From assembly GCA_029379385.1 (NCBI GenBank), contig CM055612.1, positions 16,616,001 through 16,680,000 on the forward strand: DNA of 64,000 nt, read 5' to 3'. The translations under genes and the position numbers were made by a program. Below, piece after piece: positions 12,251 to 24,100 of the stretch. This DNA is from Quillaja saponaria (taxonomy: Eukaryota; Streptophyta; Magnoliopsida; Fabales; Quillajaceae). Every line of letters starts with the position of its first letter. Position 1 is the stretch's first letter. The notes below the pieces were generated by a model. It had not been told where the DNA came from, searched no databases, and saw only the letters and a program-made list of their open reading frames with translations.

Positions 12251-15200
12251 TGTCACACTCCACAAAGAAATAAATACAACTCTTGACTAAACTAATGCAT
12301 AAAAGTAAACGTTATAAAACAGAAGTTAATTGTAAAAGTTTGCTTATTGAAACATATAACAATTTACTAAAAATTTCGGAAGAGATTCCCTATAATATGG
12401 AACATGCTCAAAATATAAACATATAAATTATTGGTTACATTCACCTAGGTAACAACAAAGATAATATAACCAACGAGCTCCACTCCCTTAATATCATAAA
12501 TAGTAGCAAATTAACTTTTATACAAACAAATCATATTAACCCAACACCCTAATTGTGACTGCAAATTTTCATTCTTTGGCTTCAAATATGAAATCCCGAA
12601 GAAATACCTTGCCGCACTCTATCAGCAGGTCACGAGCTCGTCGATGATGTATGATGACATCCTATTACTAAAAAAAAGAAAAATACCAACAGAAGAGTGG
12701 TGAGTCCCACGAACTCGGTGAGTGAAAAAGCGTACTTAAATAGTACTAGCATCACTTAACACATGTATTTAATACTTAAGTCAATTAATATCACATAAGA
12801 TGAATTTAATCAAAATAAAAGTTACACATACACAACTACGAAAAACATAAAACTTAACAAGCACAATTCAATTAGTACTCTAAACAATCCAATCAAAACA
12901 ATCAAAGTAATCAAAGTGCATAAAGGGCCAAAAAATTAACTCAGTCTCGTACAACATATATCTCACCCAACCGGGCATTTTTGTGCCCGCATAACAAATT
13001 TATTCTCTGTACACAATCCATCCTACTAGGGCATAGTACTTGATTATTTTAAAACATTTATCAGAATATCTTAGGTGCATCTAGATTCTATTTCAAAAGT
13101 AAAAATCATCTCGGAAAGAAAACATTTTGATTGGCCTTTATCAACCACAAACGATTTCATACATAAAAAACAATTCAAATAACTCAATTAAGCATTACAT
13201 ATGCTTATGCTTCTATATAAACATATCTATTTAAATAGACATAACAAATACACATACTAATCTAGCAACCAAAAGGTCACATTTATCCACTCACCATTTA
13301 TTGATTTTACTCGTTACTTCCTTTTGTGTTCACACACGTTGTTGACTCAACAACATTTTCCGGAGCTACAATTGAAATTTTCAAGTATTACTTAGCTTGA
13401 CAATTTTATAGGTTATAACCTTTTAATTATGAAAATTAATAAATACTAAGTTTCATATATTTATTTAAAGTTAATATTTTTGTAGGTATTTTCACAACCT
13501 TCTTAGAGATATATTTGATTATAACTTTCGTACTTAACCAATTTCAACAAAACCAAGTTTAAAAATTATCTTTAAGAAGTTAACTATCTTTTCTCCTAAA
13601 ATTAGTCTTGAAACCTAGCAAATCCTTATATAAACACAAACAGGGCACATAAAGATTTTTGGTTGTCATAACCAGATTTTAATGCTTTTAAAATTCTCAT
13701 ATTTGAGAATTAAATTATGAAACTCTCCATTCGAGTTTATCAAGATGTTAGGAACAATTCACCTTTAGCACTCTACTCCTAAATCATCCTTTAAAACCCC
13801 CTAACATCAGTTATATCAAAACAGGTATAATCAGAACTCGAAAATCTCAACTACGAATTCCAACACCTCCAAAATACTCATAACATGGAATTAAAACTTG
13901 GAACACTCCATAATTTTCCTTTAATATGTTAGGAACAATTCTTATTCAGAGGTCTTAAGTTAATTCAAACAACAACCCCGGACAAAGTTCTTCGGATTGA
14001 CGAAAGCTCATCTAAAATCCTGCACGAACCTAGTTACAATCCAATAGCTTTAACAATAAATATACTTCGAGTTAGGTTATGAAACTTTTCAGATATCATC
14101 TCAAGACCATAAGCTACATTTTTCTTTAGAACTCCTAACCTAATTTAGTCCATAAGACACTCAAAATACCTTATTTCTCTAGCTTATAAAATCTAGCTCT
14201 GTTTCCTTTTTATTAATCACTTAACCACCATTTATCATTACTTTCAAATTTCCATTCCTAGACTTTTATCCATACCCAACTCCAATCCTACTGCTAATCC
14301 TTAAACAAAACATAAGTAATGGTAATCTACTTAAGGAAAAAAAAAATTCAATAGAAGCAAAGTAAATTAAATTTCCAAGATATTAATTCATTATATCTTT
14401 ACATGATTCACTATATTACAACTAGTTTCCTTAAGGCTTTTTGACAAATACCTTAAGGGCACTAATTTCATTACTTGAGTATGTATGTGTGTGTATATAT
14501 ATATATATACATACATATTCCAAGAAATCAATATAACTTCCTCAATTCCATTTTACTTAAGTTCCAAACATTAGCTTTAGTTTCAATTAATACCTAACTC
14601 CCAAGATTTCAATTTTATTAAGTCCCATACAAGTTCCATTCATTATATGTCTTAAAAGAATCAGTACAATTCACCAAGTCCTAACCTTATTTTCCCTTAA
14701 ATATATATCTAAGACATGTTTGCAGCTCCAGTTATTATTCTCATAGTAATTGTTTTACCTAGAATAATATAGCAATGATTGGTTTACTTCTATACTCTAT
14801 CCATGACCCTTACCTTTTCTATCCCTATAAGATCCATATAGTTGTATGCTTTCCACACAAATTGAATTATTGAACCTCAGTTGACTCTTTTGTACTACAA
14901 ACCTCTTAATTTTAACCTTGATATTACTGAAATTATTGTATCTTGCATCTAATAGTCCAATAACTTCAACAGTCAGGCAACTACTACCAATTCTAGCAAA
15001 TTAACCATTCAGAACAATGGGCATATAAAACTGTACCATAACAAAATAAAATATGAAAGTAGGCTAACTAGACCTATATTACAGGATAGAAAATTATACA
15101 TATCACCGTAGGACCAACTAGTCCAATTCCAACTATGAATTATTAACCAAAAGGCAAGAAACCTCCACTTGAATTATCTTTACCACATCAAAGCTCTTTA

Positions 15201-15940
15201 GAGCTATATCCTCCACTCTGCCTTCATCTCCCACTATCACTCCTGCCCATGTCATCCTTCATCCCTCTTTGGCCTCTTCGATTCTCCCATTAAAGTTTTA
15301 AAAGAAGTAGAAAATATAGAGTAATAACTAAAAGTGACAATAATGGTGAAGAAGCCCAATTTGAGTACCTTGGAATGTAATGAAAGAATCATATTTTTGA
15401 ATGAGGTAGAGAAGTCGACATTCCTGATTTTCTAAGATATCAAGAGCTCTCGTAGGGCTGTTTCAAGCTTCAGCTCCGACATGGCATGGTGGAAGAGGGT
15501 TGTGGACTGGTGGCTAACAAAGGAGAAGTTGGTTGCTATACCAGCTAAAAGGAAACCAAGCACTAGCAAGAAGGAAAATTGCAGATCTCAGCTAAAAAGG
15601 AGAGCTAGAACTCTCTAGATCCATGGAGACAAAACAAAGAAAAGGAAGCAAGCAAGGTCGGTGGAGAGAAAATGAGTGGGGGATAACTGGCCAACAAAGA
15701 AAAGAAAAGAAGGGAAAATATAATAAAGAAAAGGAAAAAGTAAAATTAATCAAATAGAATCAAGGTCAAAGTGTTAAAAAAAAAATTTGTAGTGTAAATC
15801 AAATCTTGCTATATATATACATATCTATCTATTAAAGGTTTATCCATTTTTGTTTATTTTGACTATAATTTTATTTCACTTTTAATCACACGTTACATAC
15901 ACAACTCAAAAACGTATTACAAAGATGTTGGGTTATAACA
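12251..15940 (-). repeat. Solo LTR-A, minus strand
   Basis: Both LTR ends are present: TGTCACACTCC at 12251 (LTR 3' end seen on the plus strand) and the complement of TGTTATAACCC ending at 15940. No internal domain, polypurine tract or primer site flanks it. Flanking 5-mers are ATTGT and ATTAC, an imperfect target duplication. It separates the Helitron remnant from the spliced gene piece that follows. It contains a TG/TA microsatellite near 14487-14510. Confidence 0.8.
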
Positions 15941-16673
15941 ATTACATCGTGCTTGGACTCAAATCGCATGCACTAAAGTCGGTCAAAAAATTACAAATTT
16001 AAGAATCATAATACATTAACCAATTCGGAAAAAATAACTATAACAAAGGGATCATTAAGAGGTAACAAAGTTGTAGATGAGCACTATAATTCCTTATTTG
16101 TAGAATGTTTACAATGCGTTGTTTATGAAAATTCTGTATCACAAGTTAAATCTTGAATTGTTTGAATAGATTTTCAGGAAATACTTGCTATATGTGAAGA
16201 GTTGAGGACAACATGTCCAAAAGAATGTACCAATGACAAGGTCCCTCTATGAACTAACTACATAACAAAATAGTATAATATGATAATTCAAACTTAATTT
16301 TTTGGACATTGTATTTCATTCTTCCAAATTTGAGATAGTTGACCAAGATCCAAGAGACGTTTGGAAAAATAATATGTTCATTTCTAGAACAATTTTGACA
16401 GATAGAAAGGTTGTATAATCTTTTCTATTAGTATTGTTTGTAGTTACATTTACAAATTTTTACTGAACATCATATTCCACATTGTAGGTTCGCCAATTTT
16501 AGTTATATAGCTTTGCATGGAATTTTACCATTAGGGTTGATTCAAGATAATTATGAAAAATGTTCAATAAAGAATTAATATCTCAAATGAAGAATAGGTA
16601 ATGTCTTGTCTTTATTTTATCATCATTAAAATGAATCATGAATTTTTATTTGATTGTTAAGATTTGTTGGCAG

Positions 16674-17564
16674 GAAAGCAACAATAACTACATTTGAATG
16701 TGATATAACAATTGTAAGTATTAGATATAAATTAATTATAGTTTTTACCTCAATGCTGTGTCTAATACTATTATTTGTCTGTATAGGTTGGGATAAAATA
16801 TCGCAAGTATGCATCATTGAAGCCTTGGACTAAGAAAGACAGGTAACTAAATTATAATTTGGGTTAGTTAAATTTAATATACTAAAGATAATGTTGATTA
16901 TAATTTGATTGAACAAAGAACCATCTCTAGAACATATGGCAAAAGATGAATTAATGTGGTATGTTATGTTCAAATAAAATTCAATTCATTCTCAATCTAG
17001 CATACAATATAAATAGTGAACTTTTTATTATTCATAGGCGCAAGAAGATTGCCAAAGAAGAGATTTGTATATTCAAGGTAAACAACAATTTTATTTATTT
17101 GTGGTATTTAATTTACATATGTCTTACATAATAAACAGACAATGATGTTTATATTTTCATGTAATTTCATAGTATTTCAAGTGTCAAGAGTTTATCAATA
17201 GAACAATTTATACGGAACTAAATCTCATAATCACAAGGTAATATAACTACTTGATAGAGAATATGCTTTTTTTTTATTTTTTTTATTTTGTACTTACTGT
17301 TATTTGAAATTTTTTTTATATATTTTATAGGTATATGGTGGAGCATTCAGGATTACAAATAGAAGATAAAGAGGCATACATAAGACAAGAAATGGCATCC
17401 AACATACCACTTCTTCGGTAACTATTATGCTCCCTTAATTTTTGAACGTTTAGCCATTTTATACACAAAAGAACCAAATGATGAAGAAAGTTATACAAAC
17501 ACATATATATAACCATTTAGGTCAAAGGTTTGCTAAGTGGGTGTCACTACAGGGAAAACTTTGA
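16674..17564 (+). CDS. Unidentified multi-exon gene piece (3' part of a gene)
   Basis: I do not recognise the product. Six consecutive exon candidates, 16674-16713, 16787-16842, 17038-17077, 17173-17237, 17331-17417 and 17528-17564, join in one frame. Every junction is GT-AG, there is no internal stop, and the frame closes at TGA 17562-17564. The roughly 107 residues are lysine-rich at first (a KPWTKKDRRKKIAKEE stretch), then contain YFKCQEFINR, RYMVEHSG and EAYIRQEMASNIPLLR. A further open stretch at about 16340-16410 (RDVWKNNMFISR) and one at 16490-16570 (HGILPLGLIQDNYEK) may be earlier exons, but I could not join them in phase. The last acceptor is weak; using the upstream AG at 17520 instead would give an earlier stop. 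It could be a Helitron-captured fragment or a decayed host gene cut by the LTR at 12251-15940. Confidence 0.45.
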
Positions 17565-18469
17565 AAACTGTTGTATTATGATAGGAAGTGTAAGCATAAA
17601 AATCATATGAGTTGCTTTGATGTTATTATCCTTTTTGGCAGTGAATTGAGAATCAACTACTAATGCTGTTAACTGAGGTTGTTTGGTTACATTTGTAGGG
17701 ACCAAGGATTAGGGGGTTTTGGTACCCAGGGGGTTGCTTTTGGCTTCTCAAAAATGGATCAACACCTGGTTGGTAGGTTCTTAACACTTTCCACCCCCAA
17801 TTCCTTCTCTTCTATTGGAGGGAACCCTTTTGGTTGATTTGAAGAATAAAGCACAGGTGAACCATACAAAGTCAAGCATCATGTTGCTCTATCTACAATT
17901 CTTGGCTATAAATTTGGTATCTATTCTGATTTTATTCAAAGTTTAGATAATTAAATCTAACCAATGAGAATGCTTTGTGATTTTTATGGAATGCAACGCA
18001 ACTTTTCACATTTGACCATGTAAATTGTTTAGTGTTAACTAAAAGTGGAAGAGATAATTAGCCAACATGCTAGGGGAGGAGGGAGGTGGAGATGGTAGAG
18101 AGTTGAATATGATAAAATCACCTCCATCGGGACTGATTATTTTTGTGTTGTGTTATTATTTGTATTTCTAGCAACCATTGAATGATCTAGCTTGCTTATT
18201 AATTTACCCCATAAAAAATAAGAAAGATATTTATAAAATATTATTTCATATCTATATTGCCACATAACACTATTGTAAATATTTATTAAAACTAATATTA
18301 AATAGTAGTAAGAAAATAATTGTAAATAATATTTCAATACTTTATATCTTTCATTGTTTATTAATTAATAAAAAAAAAACATGAAGTTTTATCTTTTGTT
18401 CTATTTTATATTGACATTTTTTTTTCCATTATGCTTTTAATAATCAAAACAACACACACCTTTTTATTA
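17565..18469. other. Intergenic sequence without recognised gene
   Basis: A GC-richer patch at 17696-17830 (GGGGGTTTTGGTACCCAGGG) could be exon-like, but it has no sustained frame. The rest is AT-rich with no recognised repeat. Confidence 0.4.
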
Positions 18470-18690
18470 AAGGAGACATGTGTAAAATTCTTCTATAAAG
18501 CTAGCATCCTCACACACGTTCTCGTACGTGCTTAGATGTGTTTTTTTTTTTTTTTTTTTTTTTTTCTTTTTTTTTTCTAAGAAAAAATATTTGAAATTCA
18601 ATTATACTAGCATCCTCACACGCTCTTTCATGTATGATGAGATTTCTTTTTTTGGTAGTAAACTCTATAAAGTTATCTTAATATACTAGC
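18470..18690. repeat. Two partial tandem copies of the foldback unit with poly-T runs
   Basis: The motif CTAGCATCNTCACACG recurs at about 18500, 18608 and 18686. Each copy is followed by a T-rich run and a TGTGTAAAAT-type or related block. The first two are truncated versions of the arm of the hairpin that follows. A T-run of about 25 lies at 18541-18565. Confidence 0.55.
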
Positions 18691-19095
18691 ATCATCACGT
18701 GTGCTCAGATGCTTTTTTTTTTTTAGAGGAAATGTGTAAAATTATTTTCACGTGCATATTCTTGTACCAGAGTTTCAAGTTTTAATTTGGACATACTCAT
18801 TTATTAGGGTATAAGTTCTGCACACCCGCATGTGTCTTCTATAACCATGTAAAATTCTAGAATTGACAAACTATTCATGTAACATGCACTATTATATAAA
18901 TAATTAAGAGTTTGTCAGCTTTAGAATTTTACACATTATAGAGGATGCGTGCGGGTGTGAAAAACTTACACTTTACTAGAGAAGTATGTCTCAAGAAAAA
19001 CTTGATACTCAAATACAAAAATATGTATGTAAAAATAATTTTACACATTTCTCCCTAAAAAAAAAAAAAAATCTGAGCACGTACCAGAATGCTAG
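18686..19095. repeat. Foldback element: inverted repeat with ~180-bp arms
   Basis: The left arm (18686-~18870) and the reverse complement of the right arm (~18905-19095) share, in the same order, CTAGCAT, GTGCTCAGAT, a T-run, AAATGTGTAAAATTATTTT, a CAAGTTTT block, ACATACT, CACACCCGCA, a CCTCTATAA-like block and TGTAAAATTCTA. A loop of a few dozen AT-rich bases separates them. This fits a foldback MITE, or a source of long double-stranded RNA if transcribed. Confidence 0.7.
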
Positions 19096-19723
19096 TTATC
19101 TAAAAGTTATGCATGTATCTGTACATATCTAATTTTTCACTCCAAAGTCTTCATATTTCCAAAGGATTTAAATTCTTTTCAAAATATTTTATTAAAAACA
19201 ATTGGTCAAAATTAGTTTCATTGACAAATTTATATTTTTTAAATTATTTTAGTTTTTTGAAATAAATATTTTATTGAAAAGGGGTTTGAACTAAAAATGC
19301 ACAAAAAAGGGTTTTAAAAACTATTTTAGACTAAAAGCAAGTTATCACAAAGTTGTGCCCCGTGGCACTATGATATTCTGTGCGGCACTGGCGTGTATGT
19401 TCCCAAATTAATTTAATCTTTATAAAAGAAATAATTCAGATGCTTTTAATATTTTTCTATGTCTTATATAACATGTAACAATACAGAAACCAGGATTCAT
19501 GCATGATTGAATTAAAATCAAAACCTAAAAACATAAACTTTTATGGACAATGCAATAGGTTCTACTTTAAGAGACCATAACTGTTAGAGTCCACTGAATT
19601 TTGAAATGAGCTTTAGATGGTTGGAAAGATAATCATCTTTTCTTTTTATAGGATCTGCATTTATCTCGTTAGGAATTTTAAAACTTCAGATGCAGTCGTT
19701 GTAGTGGCTATTTCACCTTTTTT

Positions 19724-19754
<31 letters not shown>

Positions 19755-20930
19755 TTTTTTTAAAACTTGGATTCTTGTTTGGATCCTATATCTCAATCGT
19801 GTTTTATTAGTAGGAATTGGTTGAGAGTTAAGATCAAACCATTAGGATTAATTTAGAGTTATTTGCCTTATTTTTTTCATAGAGCGGCAACTTTAGACTA
19901 GTTTCAATTTTCTTGATTTTCAAGTAAACTTTACATGTTTTGATTAGAATTTAAATTTTTGGATCTGATTTTATTTATTTTAATCACATGATTTAGTATT
20001 CTGGATTTTTATATTGTTATATATATATATTACCAGTTTCATATTTTGCTTCTTAGTTCTTTAATTCTTGCATAATTAAACATTTGAACTTTTTTGGAAC
20101 TTTTTTCTTCAAAGTTTACTTTTTGTTTGTTATACTTGTATTCTTTTACTAAAAAAAAATAAAATAAAATTAGACTTTCCGCAAGGAGACCAACCTTATG
20201 GCTAGGCAAGATGAGTATTTTCACTAAATTTTACGTTCTCCTAACCTAGTTCACCTACTAAACTTTGGAAGTAAACTTGTACAAAGATATCTTTTGGCCT
20301 TTGAAGTTACTTAACCTAAGACATTAAGCTGTCTTTTGATTCTAATGTTTTGATTTTTTACTTTAAAAAAAAAAAAAAAATGGCATGAGGATTTTTTTTT
20401 TAAGAGCGTTTTAAATTCTCGAGGACTTGATTAAAAACAATTTTTTTAAGGATGAAAACGAAGGCTTGATTATGTAAGAGGTTATGTGTTCTTCTAACTT
20501 TTTTAGATCTGCTTGTAAACAAGCATAGTTGTATTATTTGGTAAAATAATCTAAAAACTGCTCATAATAAGTATAAGCTACAAAAATAATGTTTTGTAAA
20601 TTTATTGTAAAGTTGCTCTAAAAATTTAAATTGACTATAATATAATAGATCTGATAATTAAAAAAAGAGCTAAAAGTTGGGAAGCTTATTAATCAAAGGA
20701 AAAATACAAATTTTTATTAAAATTTAAAATTATATCAGTTTTTAAAATTTTTGAGAACAGAAGTTAGTTGTTAAAAATATCTCTAATTTTTAAAATCTAG
20801 AACAAAAGTATTTCAAAATATTTATTTTTGTTATCAAATATAAAAAATTGACTTAGTACTTTTTATAAACATAAATGTCATCTCAAAAAACATTACAAAA
20901 CAAACCTTTTAATTTGGTGCAATTCTTAGG
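19096..20930. other. AT-rich intergenic stretch upstream of the RRM gene
   Basis: No gene is seen. A degenerate TTTTA repeat lies at about 19717-19762 and an A-run at 20364-20380. Short open frames here have no domain content. Confidence 0.5.
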
Positions 20931-21070
20931 GGCAGAAAATAGTAAATAAAAGTCACATTAAAAATAGAATGCTTGTAGCAAAAAGTTCTTTCTGGTTGTT
21001 AAACGGTGTCGTTCCTTTGTGAACAATTATTTTAGAACTTTTTAGCCCAATTTTGAAGCACACCAGGGTC

Positions 21071-21078
21071 TATATTTA
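21071..21078 (+). promoter_or_regulatory. Possible TATA box of the RRM gene
   Basis: TATATTTA lies 75-82 bp before the start codon at 21153. Transcription about 30 bp downstream would give a short leader of roughly 50 nt. No other core element was identified. Confidence 0.3.
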
Positions 21079-21152
21079 TCCTCCCTGATTCGAGGTTTCG
21101 AAAGTCGCAGCTGAAGCAGTGAGAAGTATATCTGGGTGCTGTGGATTTGAGA

Positions 21153-24100
21153 ATGTTTTACAGAGGGTAAGAGAATTCTCTGCAACTTATAAGGTGCTTT
21201 CTTTTTCTGTGCCCTTCGATTTTGTTTTCCTATCAACTTCATATATGGGGATTCCTTCTATTGATTTTGATTGACTAGCTTTGTAATACCAAGAATTGAT
21301 TTTATGTCCTTTCTTTTTCTTTTTTTTCCTCTGAATCGGTTATTGAGGATTCTTAAACTGCTATATTGATATAATTAGAACTGGTAAATGGTTATTACTA
21401 GTTTATATCTGTTTCTTTAGATGTAAGTAGTGAAGGAATAAACAGTTTTCTAGGAATGTGTTCAACATGATGAAGTGATAGAAAGCTTTTTTTTTTTTTT
21501 TTTTTTTTCCCTTTTCTCCTATGGTTTTGACGGAAAAAGAAACAAAACATAATTGTGAAATATTTTTATTATCTTTGGTTTATCAAATCACGTCATGTTA
21601 TATCTATTTAGTGTATAGTCTATACATATGATGGGTTTAAAATTAATGGTGACTTCTATGGTAGGTTCCCAGAGAGTTGGTGTGAAAGCATGTATAGCAT
21701 AGTTTATGCATTAGCTTAAATTTTAGTTAATGCGAAAATCTATAGGATAGCTGATGATCCACCCACTGCTTATGCAACTTACTATTTTCAGGAATGTAAT
21801 TCCATAGAAACCTATTAAATTGATATTTGGTTAGCCTGAGGACTGATGGGCATGAGGAAACCATGTAATCAATCAGTTCTCTTATTATAAAATAACCTAG
21901 AAGTTGTTATTTAAGGCATCCTAATAGGTAGTCTCTTGTACTGTTCATTTGTTAAAACTCAACTCAACTTCACTGAGCTTTAAATCTCAAATTAGCTAGG
22001 GTCAGCTATATGAATCATTTTCCTCCATTCGCATCTATCCAATGAATCATTTTCAGTAATGCCTAGAACAATCATATCATTCGCAATGATTGTCACCATT
22101 TAAGTTTTGGTTTCTCTCTATTACGTCTAACACTTACTACTTGCACTATGTCTTCTTTTTTAATTACAGCATCCATTGGCCGATGTTTGATATGTTTAAA
22201 CCAACGTAAGCAATTCTCCCTCATTCTCTCTGGGTGCTACCTCACCTTCCTACAAATCTCCTCATTTCGTATTCAATCCTTTTTTGCATGTCCAATCATC
22301 CATTTCAACATTTGCATTGGCACTACTCCCATTCTATAGGAGTGTTGTTTCTTAACTGCCCAACATTCGGAACCATACAACATAGCAAGACCAAAGCAAA
22401 TAGGTAGAGGCTTAAGGATGAATCTTGGTAGACACCTACTGTGATTGGAAGCTCTCCAATCATACCATTTACTATCCGCACTCTAGTTATTAATCCCTCA
22501 AGCATATCATTTATAATTTCTACATATTTAGTTTAAGCTTTTTTCTTTTCAATAACCCACCACAAAATTTGTCTCGGCACCCTATCATATGTTTTATTTT
22601 TAGACTAATAAAGGCCATGTGAATATCTTTTTTTCTTTTCTCTATATTTCTCCATTAATCTCCTAAGTAAGAAAATAGCCTCTATTATAGATCTTACATA
22701 AATCCAAATCTAAAATTGGATTGTTAATGATTCTGCTTATTATCAAATCTAAAATTGTCCTTCTGTCTCATGGAGCCTCCTTAAATATCATCACACTTCA
22801 TCTTGATTGCTGGGAAGTGTTATGGTTTTGTAGCCACCCATTATCTTCTCCAATATAACATACAAAGACATGTCCATCATTACATATTACTTCTGAATTT
22901 CAAATTTAGATTTATTTTCTTGCATCCGTATAACTCTCAAGGAAAAATGAATTACTTTATAAGTTAGTTTGTTCAAAATCTGATCCTAGCTAAAGCTAAA
23001 TAAGATCCCTGTTGTGCAAGCTTTATTTGTGACGTAAAGTAGGTATTTCCCTTTCCTTACTCTTTAGCAATCTTTGTAGCCTCGTTTCATTTTCTTTTTT
23101 CTTTTTCCTTTAGGGAGAGAGGGTGTTGGAGCCTATTCTTTTGGTGAAAGGACTCAACACAAGTTGGGTAAGCAATCCAACTATAGAGCAATGAAAGTTA
23201 AAGCTGAATTCTGGAAAGAGGCTATTAAGATATGACTTTTGGTAGCCTTGGTCAGTCCCGGATAAAGTTTTAGCGTACTTCAAGTTTGAAGATAATACCT
23301 ATTCTGATTGCCCTGTTTACCACCTGACCATTAGCCTGAGAACTTGAGCAAATATATAACTAGTTGCAAGATGTGAAGCAATAAGTTTTCTTTACCACAT
23401 ATTATTTTATTGTGGGATTTTTGGGTATGATAGGGATGCAGAATTTGGCATCATTTCTCTCAATTGTTTTTGAGAGAACAACCCAAATGCACCTATTATT
23501 TAGAAATCAGATCTTGTAATGGGCATAGGATTGTAAAAATACTGACATTGTTGGGTTGGGTGCTCTTTCATGGCATCAAATTAAATTTGTATTCAGCTTA
23601 TCAGATTTTTTATTGGCTTGTGTTTAGCCCCACATTAGAAGAGTGACAAAGAATTAGCATAGGATCTTGTAATTGGCATAGGATGGTAGAAATAGTGACT
23701 TTCTTGTGTGGCTTTTCTTTCACAGCATCAACGTTTGTATACAGCTTGCTTGATATTTGATTGGATTGTGGTTTCCCTTCTGTAGAAATGTGTCACTCGA
23801 AACCCACTCACAAAAGTACTAAGTTCCCATAATTTGTGTTCTTGCATTTTCCCTGTTCTTCTATAGGTGTATTGACCAAGTGCCAGGTACTCCAAAGCTT
23901 AACCAAGTGTCATACTGAACATGTGAGCTGAGGTCCATGCACCCAATGTTTCAGAAGGAGGGGGATGTTTGACTTTGACAACATACATTATAGATAGGAT
24001 AACACTTGTCATTATCCTTTGGCACAGGACAGTAGCAAAGAAATCATACAAGAGTGAAGGAGAGGGATGTTCCAGATCCATAGTCATTTCAGATTTTATA

